The notes beneath the pieces were generated by a model. The model saw only the letters and a program-made list of their open reading frames with translations, was not told where the DNA came from and did not search any database. A stretch of DNA of 64,000 bases from Arsenicicoccus sp. oral taxon 190 (GTDB taxonomy: Bacteria > Actinomycetota > Actinomycetes > Actinomycetales > Dermatophilaceae), in NCBI RefSeq assembly GCF_001189535.1, contig NZ_CP012070.1, positions 186,001 through 250,000 on the forward strand, given 5' to 3'. A program made the position numbers and the translations under genes. This document shows positions 9,142 through 18,053 of the stretch, piece by piece (position 1 is the first letter of the stretch; the number at the start of each line of letters is the position of its first letter).

Positions 9142-10074
9142 TCAGCCGCCGGACAGGGCCTTGACCACCCGGGACGGCGACGGCCGGCCGAGCTGCTCGG
9201 CCATCCACACCGACGTCGCCACCAACGCCTCCAGGTCCACGCCGGTCTCGACGCCCATCCCGTGCAGCGCCCACACGAGGTCCTCGGTGGCGAGGTTGCC
9301 GGTCGCCGACTTGGCGTAGGGGCAGCCGCCCAGCCCACCCGCCGATGCGTCGATGGTGCGCACCCCGAGCCGGATCGCCTCCAGGGAGTTGGCGAGCGCC
9401 TGGCCGTAGGTGTCGTGGAAGTGGACCGCGATCGACCCCACGTCGATCCCCCGCGCGTCCAACGCCGCCAGCAGCCGCTCCACGTGACCGGGTGTCGCCA
9501 CCCCGATGGTGTCGCCGAGGGAGAGCTGGTCGGCGCCGAGGTCCATCATCCGCGCGCACACGTCGACGACCTGGTCGATCGGGACGTCGCCCTCCCAGGG
9601 GTCGCCGAAGCACATCGACACGTAGGCGCGCAGCCACATCCCCTGGTCCTGGGCGCGCTTGGCGACCGGCTCGAACATCGTGAACTGGTCGAGCACGCTG
9701 GAGTTGAGGTTCTTGGCGGCGAAGGTCTCGGTGGCCGAGCCGAAGATCGCCACCGACGACACCCCGAGCTCCAGCGCGCGGTCCAGGCCACGATCGTTGG
9801 GCACCAGCACCGGCCGCTGCGTCCCGAGCGCGGCGTCCCCGAGGGCGGTCACGAGGTCGGCGGCGTCCGCGAGCTGCGGCACCCACCTCGGCGACACGAA
9901 GCTCGTGATCTCGACCGTCTCCAGGCCCGCCCCGAGCAGCCGCCGCACGAACTCCGCCTTGACCTCGACGGGGACGATCGACTTCTCGTTCTGCAGCCCG
10001 TCGCGCGCCCCCACCTCGTAGATGGTCACGCGCTGCGGCGCACCGGTCATCGGCTCGAGCTGGGGCGTGCGCAT
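9142..10074 (-). CDS. Hydroxymethylglutaryl-CoA lyase
   Basis: A 310-residue TIM-barrel protein of the HMGL-like family. The N-terminal motif EVGARDGLQNE supplies the metal-binding Asp and catalytic Arg. HFHDTYGQALAN supplies two metal-binding His. The signature GLGGCPYA contains the active-site Cys; it continues KSATGNLATED instead of the usual GAxGN. The enzyme splits HMG-CoA into acetoacetate and acetyl-CoA in leucine and ketone-body metabolism. Start at MRTPQLEP (an internal Met at 10050 is possible). It is convergent with the helicase-associated gene and divergent from XPB. Confidence 0.88.
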   Translation of the reverse strand: MRTPQLEPMTGAPQRVTIYEVGARDGLQNEKSIVPVEVKAEFVRRLLGAGLETVEITSFVSPRWVPQLADAADLVTALGDAALGTQRPVLVPNDRGLDRALELGVSSVAIFGSATETFAAKNLNSSVLDQFTMFEPVAKRAQDQGMWLRAYVSMCFGDPWEGDVPIDQVVDVCARMMDLGADQLSLGDTIGVATPGHVERLLAALDARGIDVGSIAVHFHDTYGQALANSLEAIRLGVRTIDASAGGLGGCPYAKSATGNLATEDLVWALHGMGVETGVDLEALVATSVWMAEQLGRPSPSRVVKALSGG

Positions 10075-10221
10075 GTCTCTCCTGAACGTCGTCGGTCGCG
10101 TCCCATCCTGCCGCACGCCCCGCGGGAAGCAACGCGGCCGTGGCAGGGTTGACGCGTCGAGACCACCGGCCGGGCGGCATACGGCCGGCAGCCCACGACC
10201 AGGAGAGACGAGGAGACACGC

Positions 10222-11865
10222 GTGCCCGACGGGCCCCTGATCGTCCAGAGCGACAAGACGCTGCTGCTCGAGGTGGACCACCCGGGCGCCGAGGCGGCGC
10301 GGCGGGCGATCGCGGCGTTCGCGGAGCTGGAGCGCGCGCCGGAGCACATCCACACCTACCGCGTCACCCCGCTCGGGCTGTGGAACGCCCGCGCGGCCGG
10401 CCACGACGCCGAGCAGGTGGTCGACGCCCTGGTCACCCACAGCCGGTATGCCGTCCCCCACGCCCTGCTCGTCGACGTCGCCGACACGATGGACCGCTAC
10501 GGCCGCCTGACGCTCACCAAGCACCCGACCCACGGGCTCGTGATGCAGACCACCGACCGGGCCGTCCTGGCAGAGGTCTTGCGGCACAAGCGGATCCGCC
10601 CGCTGCTGGGTGAGCAGCTGGACGAGGACACGGTCGTGGTGCACCCCTCCGAGCGGGGCCACCTCAAGCAGGAGCTGCTCAAGGTCGGCTGGCCGGCGGA
10701 GGATCTCGCGGGCTACGTCGACGGGGAGGCCCACCCGATCGCCCTGCGCGAGGACGGCTGGTCGCTGCGGCCCTACCAGCGGCAGGCGGTCGACGGCTTC
10801 TGGGACGGCGGGTCCGGGGTCGTGGTGCTGCCGTGCGGCGCCGGCAAGACGCTGGTGGGTGCCGGGGCCATGGCGCGTGCCGGCGCGACCACGCTGATCC
10901 TGGTCACCAACACCGTGTCCGCCCGGCAGTGGCGCGACGAGCTGGTCCGGCGGACCTCGTTGACCGAGGACGAGATCGGGGAGTACTCCGGCGCCCGCAA
11001 GGAGATCCGCCCGGTCACCATCGCCACCTACCAGGTCCTCACCACCCGGCGGAAGGGCGTCTTCCCGCACCTCGAGCTGCTCGACGCGCGGGACTGGGGG
11101 CTCATCCTCTACGACGAGGTGCACCTGCTGCCCGCCCCGATCTTCCGTATGACGGCCGACCTGCAGGCCCGGCGTCGGCTCGGCCTCACCGCGACGCTGG
11201 TGCGCGAGGACGGGCGCGAGTCGGACGTCTTCTCGCTGATCGGCCCCAAGCGCTACGACGCGCCGTGGAAGGACATCGAGGCGCAGGGCTGGATCGCGCC
11301 CGCGGACTGCGTCGAGGTGCGGGTGACCCTGCCCGACGCCCACCGGATGGCCTACGCCGTCGCCGAGCCCGACGAGCGCTACCGGCTGGCGTCGTGCGCC
11401 GAGCAGAAGGACGCGGTCGTGGAGAGGCTCGTGGCGCGGCACGCCGGGGAGCCGACGCTCGTGATCGGGCAGTACCTCGACCAGCTGGAGGGTCTCGCCG
11501 GGCGCCTCGACGCCGCGATCATCACCGGCGCGACCTCGGTGCGCGAGCGGGAGCGGCTCTTCGGGGCCTTCCGGTCCGGGGAGATCTCGCTGCTCGTGGT
11601 CTCCAAGGTCGCCAACTTCTCCATCGACCTGCCCGAGGCGAGCGTGGCCATCCAGGTGTCGGGGACCTTCGGGTCCCGGCAGGAGGAGGCGCAGCGCCTC
11701 GGCCGGGTGCTGCGGCCCAAGGGCGACGGCCGGACCGCCCACTTCTACACGGTGGTGTCGCGGGACACCGTCGACGCGGAGCTCGCGGCGCACCGCCAGC
11801 GCTTCCTGGCCGAGCAGGGCTACGCCTACACGATCGTCGACGCGGACGACCTGGCCGACGCCTGA
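10222..11865 (+). CDS. Bacterial XPB-type DNA repair helicase
   Basis: A 547-residue SF2 helicase. Residues 1-160 are the damage-recognition/N-terminal domain, ending before LRPYQRQAVDGFW (Q motif). Walker A is CGAGKT (G206-T210), the DEAH box is DEVH at 298-301, motif III is TATLVRED, and motif VI is QRLGRVLRPK. The C-terminal end resembles archaeal/mycobacterial XPB (Ercc3). It unwinds DNA 3'-5'. Start GTG at 10222 follows GGAGAGACGAGGAG. The helicase-associated gene upstream is its usual partner. Confidence 0.9.
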   Translation: MPDGPLIVQSDKTLLLEVDHPGAEAARRAIAAFAELERAPEHIHTYRVTPLGLWNARAAGHDAEQVVDALVTHSRYAVPHALLVDVADTMDRYGRLTLTKHPTHGLVMQTTDRAVLAEVLRHKRIRPLLGEQLDEDTVVVHPSERGHLKQELLKVGWPAEDLAGYVDGEAHPIALREDGWSLRPYQRQAVDGFWDGGSGVVVLPCGAGKTLVGAGAMARAGATTLILVTNTVSARQWRDELVRRTSLTEDEIGEYSGARKEIRPVTIATYQVLTTRRKGVFPHLELLDARDWGLILYDEVHLLPAPIFRMTADLQARRRLGLTATLVREDGRESDVFSLIGPKRYDAPWKDIEAQGWIAPADCVEVRVTLPDAHRMAYAVAEPDERYRLASCAEQKDAVVERLVARHAGEPTLVIGQYLDQLEGLAGRLDAAIITGATSVRERERLFGAFRSGEISLLVVSKVANFSIDLPEASVAIQVSGTFGSRQEEAQRLGRVLRPKGDGRTAHFYTVVSRDTVDAELAAHRQRFLAEQGYAYTIVDADDLADA

Positions 11866-11884
11866 CGGCCATGGTGCCGGGCGA

Positions 11885-11949
11885 CACCGGCAGACCACAC
11901 CGGCAGACCACCCCGGCACACCACCCCGGCAGACCGCGCCGGCAGACCA
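11885..11949. repeat. Five tandem 13-bp repeats
   Basis: Five consecutive 13-base units with consensus CACCGGCAGACCA (11885, 11898, 11911, 11924, 11937), each differing from the consensus by at most three bases. They lie between the XPB stop and the response-regulator gene. Tandem operator boxes for the downstream promoter, or an idle minisatellite, are both possible. Confidence 0.75.
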
Positions 11950-11988
11950 CGCAGCACAGCGACCTCCCAGGAAACCTCCAGCGGGGAT

Positions 11989-12004
11989 CGGCATACTGCC
12001 CAGC
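11989..12004 (+). promoter_or_regulatory. Possible -10 element giving a leaderless mprA-like transcript
   Basis: CATACT at 11993-11998 lies seven bases before the ATG at 12005 and resembles a TAnnnT -10 box. If used, transcription would begin at or next to the start codon. There is no Shine-Dalgarno sequence in front of that ATG. Suggestive only. Confidence 0.3.
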
Positions 12005-12709
12005 ATGAGCACCACACCCGAGGCACGCCTCCTCGTCGTCGAGGACCAGCCCAACATCCGAGAGCTCCTGGCCACCAGCCTGCGCTTCGCCGGCTTCGAG
12101 GTCTACACCGCGGCCGACGGGGGCGGCGCGCTGATCCTCGCCGAGGAGCACGACCCCGACCTGGTCGTCCTGGACGTGATGCTGCCGGACATGAGCGGCT
12201 TCACGGTCACGACCAAGCTGCGCGGGGCCGGCCGCCACGTCCCCATCGTCTTCCTCACGGCGCGCGACGCCGTGGACGACCGCGTCAAGGGGCTGACGAT
12301 CGGTGGTGACGACTACATCACCAAGCCGTTCAGCCTGGAGGAGGTCGTGGCCCGCATCCGCGCCGTCCTGCGCCGCACCCGTCAGGACGAGCCGGAGGAC
12401 TCGACGATCGTCTTCCACGACCTCGAGCTCAACGAGGACTCCCACGAGGTGCGCCGCAACGGCAAGGTCATCGACTGCTCCCCCACGGAGTTCAAGCTGC
12501 TGCGCTATCTGATGCTCAACCCCAACCGGGTGCTGTCCAAGGCGCAGATCCTGGACCACGTGTGGGACTACGACTTCCGGGGTGAGGCGGGGATCGTGGA
12601 GTCCTACATCTCCTACCTGCGGCGCAAGGTCGACACCATCGAGCCGCCGCTGATCCACACCAAGCGCGGCGTCGGCTACGTCCTGCGGCTGCCTCCCGAG
12701 ATCTCGTGA
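12005..12709 (+). CDS. OmpR-family response regulator (MprA-like)
   Basis: A 234-residue protein. The receiver domain (residues 8-120) has the acidic pair E13/D14, the phospho-acceptor D57 in VVLDVMLPD, Thr in FLTARD and Lys in ITKPFS. The C-terminal winged helix (130-230) carries SYISYLRRKVD and the terminal HTKRGVGYVLR. Followed with a 4-base overlap by a histidine kinase and then by an HtrA protease, the order of mycobacterial mprA-mprB-pepD, which answers envelope stress. Orthology is inferred from that order. Confidence 0.88.
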   Translation: MSTTPEARLLVVEDQPNIRELLATSLRFAGFEVYTAADGGGALILAEEHDPDLVVLDVMLPDMSGFTVTTKLRGAGRHVPIVFLTARDAVDDRVKGLTIGGDDYITKPFSLEEVVARIRAVLRRTRQDEPEDSTIVFHDLELNEDSHEVRRNGKVIDCSPTEFKLLRYLMLNPNRVLSKAQILDHVWDYDFRGEAGIVESYISYLRRKVDTIEPPLIHTKRGVGYVLRLPPEIS

Positions 12710-14208
12710 GCCAGGCCGCCAGCCGGCTGCAGCGGGTGCGCGAGTCCCCCACGGCTGCTCGCGTGCACCGCGGGCTCCAGCGCGTCCCGCTCACGCACCG
12801 ACTGGTGCTGATCACGGTCGTGCTCATGGCGGGGGCGTTGACGCTCACCACGACCGCGACGTCGTGGCTGCTGGAGCGGCAGCTGGTGGCACGGATCGAC
12901 CAGGAGCTCGTCACGAGCGCCGGGCCGCTGCGCGACAGCGCGCTCGACGCCATCGCCAACGGCCAGGACTACGACAACTTCCCGACCAACTACGCGGTCA
13001 AGGTGTTCTTCCCGACGGGCCCGACGCGGTCCCTGGTCTTCCAGCCGCAGGCCGAGTCCGAGCACCCGGACATCCCGGACCTCACGCCCTTCTCCGACGA
13101 GGTGCGCAACCACCGGATCTTCGAGGTGCGCTCCAAGGACGGCCTGCAGCGCTGGCACGTCGTCGCCGACACCCTCGACGGCGGGCAGGGCACGTATGCC
13201 GTGGCCGTGTCGCTGCGTGGCGTCGAGCGCACCGTCAGCCAGGTGGTGCTGTTCTCCCTGGTCGTCGGGATCGTCGCGATGACGGCGCTCTTCGTGGCGG
13301 GGTGGTTCGCGATCCGGCGGGCCTTCCGGCCGCTGCGGCAGATCGAGGACACCGCGGCCGCGATCGCCGGGGGCGACCTGACGCGGCGCGTGCCGATCCG
13401 CGCCTCCGACGACGAGATCGCCAGCCTCGGGCGCTCCCTCAACGTCATGCTGAGCCACATCGAGACATCCTTCCAGCGGGTCGAGGCGAGCGAGGCCAAG
13501 ATGCGGCAGTTCGTCGCGGACGCCTCCCACGAGCTGCGCACCCCGCTGGCGGCGGTCCGCGGCTACGCCGAGCTCTACCGGCAGGGGGCGGTGACCCAGC
13601 GCGAGCACGTCAGCCAGGTCTTCCAGCGCATCGAGGACGAGGCGACCCGGATGGGGGCGCTCGTGGAGGACCTGCTCGCCCTCGCCCGCCTGGACGAGCA
13701 GCGGCCGCTGGCGTTCACCTCCGTGGACCTCACGGTGCTGCTGGCGGACTCCGCGCAGGACGCCCAGGCCCTCGCCCCGGACCGCGAGATCTCCGTGCTC
13801 GGCCTGCACGGGCCGATCCGGCCCAACCTGGTTCGCGGCGACGAGTCCAAGCTGCGCCAGCTCGTCACCAACCTCGTCGGCAACGCCGTCAACCACACCC
13901 CCGCCGGGACCCCCATCGAGCTGCTCGTCGGCCCCGAGGGCCCGGACACCGTCGTGCTGCAGGTCCGCGACCACGGCGACGGGATCCCGCCCGAGCTCGC
14001 GGACCGCGTCTTCGAACGCTTCTTCCGCGACGACCTCGCCCGCGGCCGCACCGAGCGCCCCGGCGGCACCGGCCTGGGCCTCGCGATCGTCTCGGCGATC
14101 ACCGGCTCCCACCGCGGGTCGGTGACGATCGACCCGACCCCGGGCGGGGGCGCGACCTTCACGGTGCGGCTGCCGGCCGACACCACCCCATCCACAGGCG
14201 CCCCCTAG
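12706..14208 (+). CDS. Membrane sensor histidine kinase (MprB-like)
   Basis: A 500-residue protein: transmembrane helix at about 28-52, an extracytoplasmic sensor of roughly 130 residues, a second helix at about 183-203 (VVLFSLVVGIVAMTALFVAG), a HAMP linker, a HisKA domain with the phosphorylated H275 in DASHELRTP, and an HATPase with N (LVGNAVNHTP), G1 (DHGDGIP) and G2 (GGTGLGLAIV) boxes. The GTG start overlaps the regulator's TGA, giving coupled translation. It should phosphorylate the upstream regulator in response to an envelope signal. Confidence 0.88.
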   Translation: MSQAASRLQRVRESPTAARVHRGLQRVPLTHRLVLITVVLMAGALTLTTTATSWLLERQLVARIDQELVTSAGPLRDSALDAIANGQDYDNFPTNYAVKVFFPTGPTRSLVFQPQAESEHPDIPDLTPFSDEVRNHRIFEVRSKDGLQRWHVVADTLDGGQGTYAVAVSLRGVERTVSQVVLFSLVVGIVAMTALFVAGWFAIRRAFRPLRQIEDTAAAIAGGDLTRRVPIRASDDEIASLGRSLNVMLSHIETSFQRVEASEAKMRQFVADASHELRTPLAAVRGYAELYRQGAVTQREHVSQVFQRIEDEATRMGALVEDLLALARLDEQRPLAFTSVDLTVLLADSAQDAQALAPDREISVLGLHGPIRPNLVRGDESKLRQLVTNLVGNAVNHTPAGTPIELLVGPEGPDTVVLQVRDHGDGIPPELADRVFERFFRDDLARGRTERPGGTGLGLAIVSAITGSHRGSVTIDPTPGGGATFTVRLPADTTPSTGAP

Positions 14209-14277
14209 GAATGCTCCAGCGTTCCCCTAGGTTCACCCACCAACCTGCGTGACACGTCCCCCCACGAGGAGCTCACG

Positions 14278-15774
14278 ATGACCGACCAGCACCAGCCCGG
14301 CACGCCCCTCCAGCCGCGCCCCGACGCGCCGCGCGGCGAGCAGGCGCCGGTGGAGCACACCCAGGAGATCCGCCGCGACGAACCCACCCGCGAGATCCCC
14401 GCCACCAACGCGAGCGCTCCCGCTGCTGCGTCGGGTTCGTCGTCCGGTTCGCCGTATGCCGCGCCCGCCGCCTACCCCACCGCCGTCGGCGGCGGCTCCG
14501 GCTACGGCGGCGGCAGCGGTGGCAGCGGTGAGGGGAGCAGCGGTGGTGGCGCGAGCCCGCAGGGGCCGCAGGGCGGCCCGGCATACGGGACAGCGACCCA
14601 GCCGAAGGCCCGGCGCGCCGGGTGGTGGCAGGTACCCACCGCGGCCCTCGCCGCGGCGCTGCTGGCGAGCGGCGGCACCGCCGCGCTGCTGCACAACTCC
14701 TCCGACGGCACGTCCACCGGCGTGGTCAACCGCAGCCAGCCCAGCGTGAGCACCGCGCGCAACACGCAGGCGCCGCTCAACCAGGGCAACGCCACGGCCC
14801 CGGACTGGAAGGCGACCGCGAGCGCGGTGTCGCCCAGCGTCGTGTCGATCTCGGTGCAGGCGGGCAGCGGCAGCGGCGAGGGCTCCGGGGTCATCCTCGA
14901 CACCGAGGGGCGCATCGTCACCAACAACCACGTCGTCGGCGACGCGGCCCAGGGCGGGCAGATCGTGGTGACGCTGGACGACCAGCGCGCCTACCAGGCC
15001 AAGATCGTCGGGCTCGACCCGTCCACCGACCTGGCCGTCATCAAGCTGCAGGGCGACGTCAAGGACCTCAAGCCGATCGCCGTCGGCAACTCCGACGACC
15101 TCAAGGTCGGCGCCCCGGTCATGGCCGTGGGCAACCCGCTCGGCCTGTCCGGCACCGTCACCACGGGCATCGTCTCAGCGCTCAACCGCCCGGTCAGCAC
15201 GCAGCCGTCGCAGCAGCAGGACCCCTCCGGCGGGCTCTTCGGGTCGCAGTCCAGCGGCAACGAGGTGATCACCAACGCCATCCAGACCTCTGCCCCAATC
15301 AACCCCGGCAACTCCGGCGGCGCCCTGGTCAACGCCGACGGCCAGCTCGTCGGCATCAACTCCTCCATCGCCTCGATGGGCTCGGGGTCGAGCGGCCAGA
15401 GCGGGTCCATCGGCATCGGCTTCGCGATCCCGGTCAACGAGGTCACCTCGATCGCCGACCAGCTGATCAAGAACGGCAAGGCCGAGCACGCCTTCATGGG
15501 CGTCACGTCCAAGCCGGGCATGGTCAAGGACGGCGACGGCCAGCGGGTCGCCGCGGTCATCGGGAGCGTCGTGTCCGGCTCCCCCGCCGACGCGGCCGGG
15601 CTGCGCGCGGGCGACGCGATCATCGCGATCGACGGCGAGCCCGTCACCGGCTCGACGTCGCTGGTCGCGCAGGTCCGCGAGCGCAAGGTGGGCGACAAGG
15701 CGACGATGACCTACCTGCGCGGTGGCGAGCGCCACGACGTGCAGGTGACCTTCGCGCAGCGCTCCAACCAATAA
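14278..15774 (+). CDS. HtrA/DegP-type membrane-anchored serine protease (PepD-like)
   Basis: A 498-residue protein. A cytoplasmic Gly/Ser/Pro-rich stretch (1-115) precedes one transmembrane helix at about 120-140 (VPTAALAAALLASGGTAALL). The trypsin-like domain has the triad H218 (TNNHVVGD), D251 (STDLAVIKL) and S346 (NPGNSGGALVN). One PDZ domain follows (about 400-490; GSPADAAGLRAGDAIIAIDG). It degrades or refolds damaged extracytoplasmic proteins. It lies 69 bases after the kinase gene, and a hairpin follows 26 bases after the stop. Confidence 0.9.
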   Translation: MTDQHQPGTPLQPRPDAPRGEQAPVEHTQEIRRDEPTREIPATNASAPAAASGSSSGSPYAAPAAYPTAVGGGSGYGGGSGGSGEGSSGGGASPQGPQGGPAYGTATQPKARRAGWWQVPTAALAAALLASGGTAALLHNSSDGTSTGVVNRSQPSVSTARNTQAPLNQGNATAPDWKATASAVSPSVVSISVQAGSGSGEGSGVILDTEGRIVTNNHVVGDAAQGGQIVVTLDDQRAYQAKIVGLDPSTDLAVIKLQGDVKDLKPIAVGNSDDLKVGAPVMAVGNPLGLSGTVTTGIVSALNRPVSTQPSQQQDPSGGLFGSQSSGNEVITNAIQTSAPINPGNSGGALVNADGQLVGINSSIASMGSGSSGQSGSIGIGFAIPVNEVTSIADQLIKNGKAEHAFMGVTSKPGMVKDGDGQRVAAVIGSVVSGSPADAAGLRAGDAIIAIDGEPVTGSTSLVAQVRERKVGDKATMTYLRGGERHDVQVTFAQRSNQ

Positions 15775-15800
15775 CCCGGCTCGCCTCCCGCTCTCCCCGG

Positions 15801-15833
15801 CCCTACCAGCAGGTCCTCCGCCTGCTGGTAGGG
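15801..15833 (+). terminator. Perfect 13-bp hairpin between htrA-like gene and helR
   Basis: CCCTACCAGCAGG (15801-15813) pairs perfectly with 15821-15833 around a 7-base loop, followed by TCTGGCGGTTTCCCC. It most likely ends the regulator-kinase-protease transcript. It also sits 37 bases before the helR start, where some actinobacteria carry a rifamycin-associated element; the sequence does not resemble the consensus I remember for that element. Confidence 0.6.
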
Positions 15834-15870
15834 TCTGGCGGTTTCCCCTCCTCCCGGAAGGACTGCCGCC

Positions 15871-17988
15871 ATGCCCGACGACAGCGCCGCGTCCAGCGCG
15901 CCCCGCGGCCTCGACACCGCACCGGTCGGTGGAGGTGTGGAGGGCGCCGCAGGCGTGGCAGGCGGGCTCGTGGGGCTGGCCGAGGAGCAGGACTACCTGA
16001 GCCGGGCCCGGGCCTCGCTGGGAGCGATGCGTGAGCGCACCCTGTCCCTGGAGGCCCATGGCGGCGACCCGATCGCCGCCGAACGCCTGGCGGTCACGTT
16101 GTGGCAGCGAGCCCGCTCCCTCGAGGACGACCCCACGACGGCGCTGTTCTTCGGGCGCATCGACCGGGTCGACCCGGACGGAGCCCGAGCCCTCGCCGAA
16201 CGCTTCTACATCGGTCGGCGGCATGTCACCGACGACGCCGGCGACCCGATGGTCGTCGACTGGCGCGCACCCGTGTCTACGGCGTTCTACCGGGCCTCCC
16301 GCAGCGACCCGATGGGGGTGTCGATGCGGCGGCGGTTCGGCTTCGAGCACGGCCGGATCACCGCGATGGAGGACGAGCACCTCACCGATCCCGCTGAGCC
16401 CGAGGCGGACTCGCAGATCCTCACCCGGGAGATCGAGCGGCCCCGCGTCGGCCCGATGCGCGACATCGTCGCCACGATCCAGCCCGAGCAGGACGAGCTG
16501 GTCCGCATCGACGACTCCACCACGCTGTGCATCCAGGGCGCCCCCGGCACCGGCAAGACCGCCGTCGGGCTGCACCGGGCGGCGTGGCTGCTCTACGCCT
16601 ACCGCGAGCGCCTCGCCCGGCAGGGCGTCCTCGTGGTCGGTCCCAACGCCGCCTTCCTCGAGCACATCGGAGCCGTCCTGCCGACGCTCGGTGAGGTCGA
16701 CGTGCGGCATACGACGGTCTCGGGGCTGGTGACCGAGCAGGTGCAGGTCCGCGGCGCCGACCCGGTCCCGGCCGCGGTCCTCAAGGGCGACGCGAGGCTC
16801 GCCGAGGTGCTGCGACGCGCGGTGCGGTCGGCGGTGCGGCAGCCGCAGGAGGCGCTGGTCGTGCCGCGCGGCGCGCGACGCTGGCGGGTGCCGGCCTACG
16901 AGGTGCGCGAGATCGTCAGCGAGCTGCTGGCGCGGGACGTGCGCTACGACGCCGCCCGGCAGATGCTGCCGCAGCGCCTGGCGCACGCCGTGCTGGTGCT
17001 GATGGAGGCCGCCGGGGAGTCCCCCGACGACCGGGTGCAGGACGCCGTGGCCCGCTCGGCCCCCGTCAAGCGGTATGCCGACGCCCTGTGGCCCCGCCTC
17101 GAGCCCCGCGCCGTGCTGCACCGGCTGTGGTCGGACCCGGCGGCGCTGGAGGCGGCCGCGGACGGCATACTGGCTCCGCAGGAGCAGGCGATCCTGTTGT
17201 GGGACAAGGCTCCGCGCACTCCGGGCGCGGCTCGCTGGACGCCGGCGGACGCCGTGCTGCTCGACGAGCTCGGCGACCTGCTGACCCGCACCCCGAGCCT
17301 CGCGCACGTCGTGCTCGACGAGGCCCAGGACCTGTCCCCGATGCAGCTGCGCGCCGTCGGGCGACGGTGCTCGACGGGCGCCGCGACCGTGCTCGGCGAC
17401 ATCGCGCAGGGCACCACCCCGTGGGCGACCTCCTCGTGGCGCGAGTCGCTGCACCACCTCGGCCAGCCGGAGGGGCGAGTCACCGAGCTGGTCAAGGGAT
17501 TTCGGGTGCCGGCCGCCGTCATCGAGCATGCTGCGCGGCTGCTGCCCCGGATGGCGCCGGGGCTCGCGGCGCCGGTGTCCGTCCGTGACAATCCCGGCCG
17601 GCTGGACCACGTCGCGACCGACCCCGACACGCTGTGGCCCGAGGTCGGCCGGGTCGTCGCCGAGCTGGTCCGCGAGCCCGGCTCGGTGGGCGTGATCGTG
17701 CCGGACGCCACGGTGACGACGGCATCAGACCTGCTGCGCCGCACCGGGATCGACCACGGCATCCTCGGCGCCGAGCGCGGTGACGTCGACCACCAGGTCG
17801 ACGTGGTGCCCGCCACCGTGGCCAAGGGTCTGGAGTTCGACGCCGTGGTGGTCGTGGAGCCGGCCGCCATCGCCGAGGCGGAGCCGGACGAGCGCACCGG
17901 GCTGCGCCGCCTCTACGTCGTGCTCACCCGCGCCGTGTCGCGGCTCACGGTCGTGCACGCTCGTCCGCTGCCGGAGGCACTGGCCTGA
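15871..17988 (+). CDS. HelD/HelR-type UvrD-like ATPase that rescues RNA polymerase
   Basis: A 705-residue SF1 helicase-like ATPase. The N-terminal coiled region (AEEQDYLSRARASLGAMRER) is followed by FYIGRRHVTDDAGDPMVVDWRAPV, a hallmark of HelD proteins. Walker A is GAPGTGKT (G223, K229) continuing AVGLHRAAWLLY; Walker B is HVVLDEAQDLSP; the C-terminal motif is ATVAKGLEFDAVVVVEP. The family displaces stalled RNA polymerase from DNA, and in actinobacteria HelR also confers rifamycin tolerance by removing drug-blocked polymerase. Start ATG follows GGAAGGA at good spacing. Confidence 0.85.
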   Translation: MPDDSAASSAPRGLDTAPVGGGVEGAAGVAGGLVGLAEEQDYLSRARASLGAMRERTLSLEAHGGDPIAAERLAVTLWQRARSLEDDPTTALFFGRIDRVDPDGARALAERFYIGRRHVTDDAGDPMVVDWRAPVSTAFYRASRSDPMGVSMRRRFGFEHGRITAMEDEHLTDPAEPEADSQILTREIERPRVGPMRDIVATIQPEQDELVRIDDSTTLCIQGAPGTGKTAVGLHRAAWLLYAYRERLARQGVLVVGPNAAFLEHIGAVLPTLGEVDVRHTTVSGLVTEQVQVRGADPVPAAVLKGDARLAEVLRRAVRSAVRQPQEALVVPRGARRWRVPAYEVREIVSELLARDVRYDAARQMLPQRLAHAVLVLMEAAGESPDDRVQDAVARSAPVKRYADALWPRLEPRAVLHRLWSDPAALEAAADGILAPQEQAILLWDKAPRTPGAARWTPADAVLLDELGDLLTRTPSLAHVVLDEAQDLSPMQLRAVGRRCSTGAATVLGDIAQGTTPWATSSWRESLHHLGQPEGRVTELVKGFRVPAAVIEHAARLLPRMAPGLAAPVSVRDNPGRLDHVATDPDTLWPEVGRVVAELVREPGSVGVIVPDATVTTASDLLRRTGIDHGILGAERGDVDHQVDVVPATVAKGLEFDAVVVVEPAAIAEAEPDERTGLRRLYVVLTRAVSRLTVVHARPLPEALA

Positions 17989-18008
17989 GCGGCTCAGACT
18001 GAGCCGCT
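17988..18008 (+). terminator. Hairpin at the end of helR
   Basis: AGCGGCTCA (17988-17996) pairs with TGAGCCGCT (18000-18008) around a 3-base loop, beginning at the helR stop codon. No U-tract follows, so termination strength is uncertain. Confidence 0.45.
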
Positions 18009-18053
18009 TGGCGTGAGACGCTGCCTGAGCCACGTCCGTGAGATCGTGACGCC

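Noticed and set aside
11885..11949. CRISPR array
   Set aside because: The 13-base units are immediately tandem without spacers, and no cas gene is present.
9142..12075. A 977-residue reverse frame spanning the HMG-CoA lyase and the antisense of XPB
   Set aside because: Only its last 310 residues, from the ATG at 10074, form a real protein. The rest is a low-complexity shadow of XPB.
15801..15833. Rifamycin-associated element before helR
   Set aside because: It is an inverted repeat in the right place, but its sequence does not resemble the consensus I remember, so I call it a terminator.
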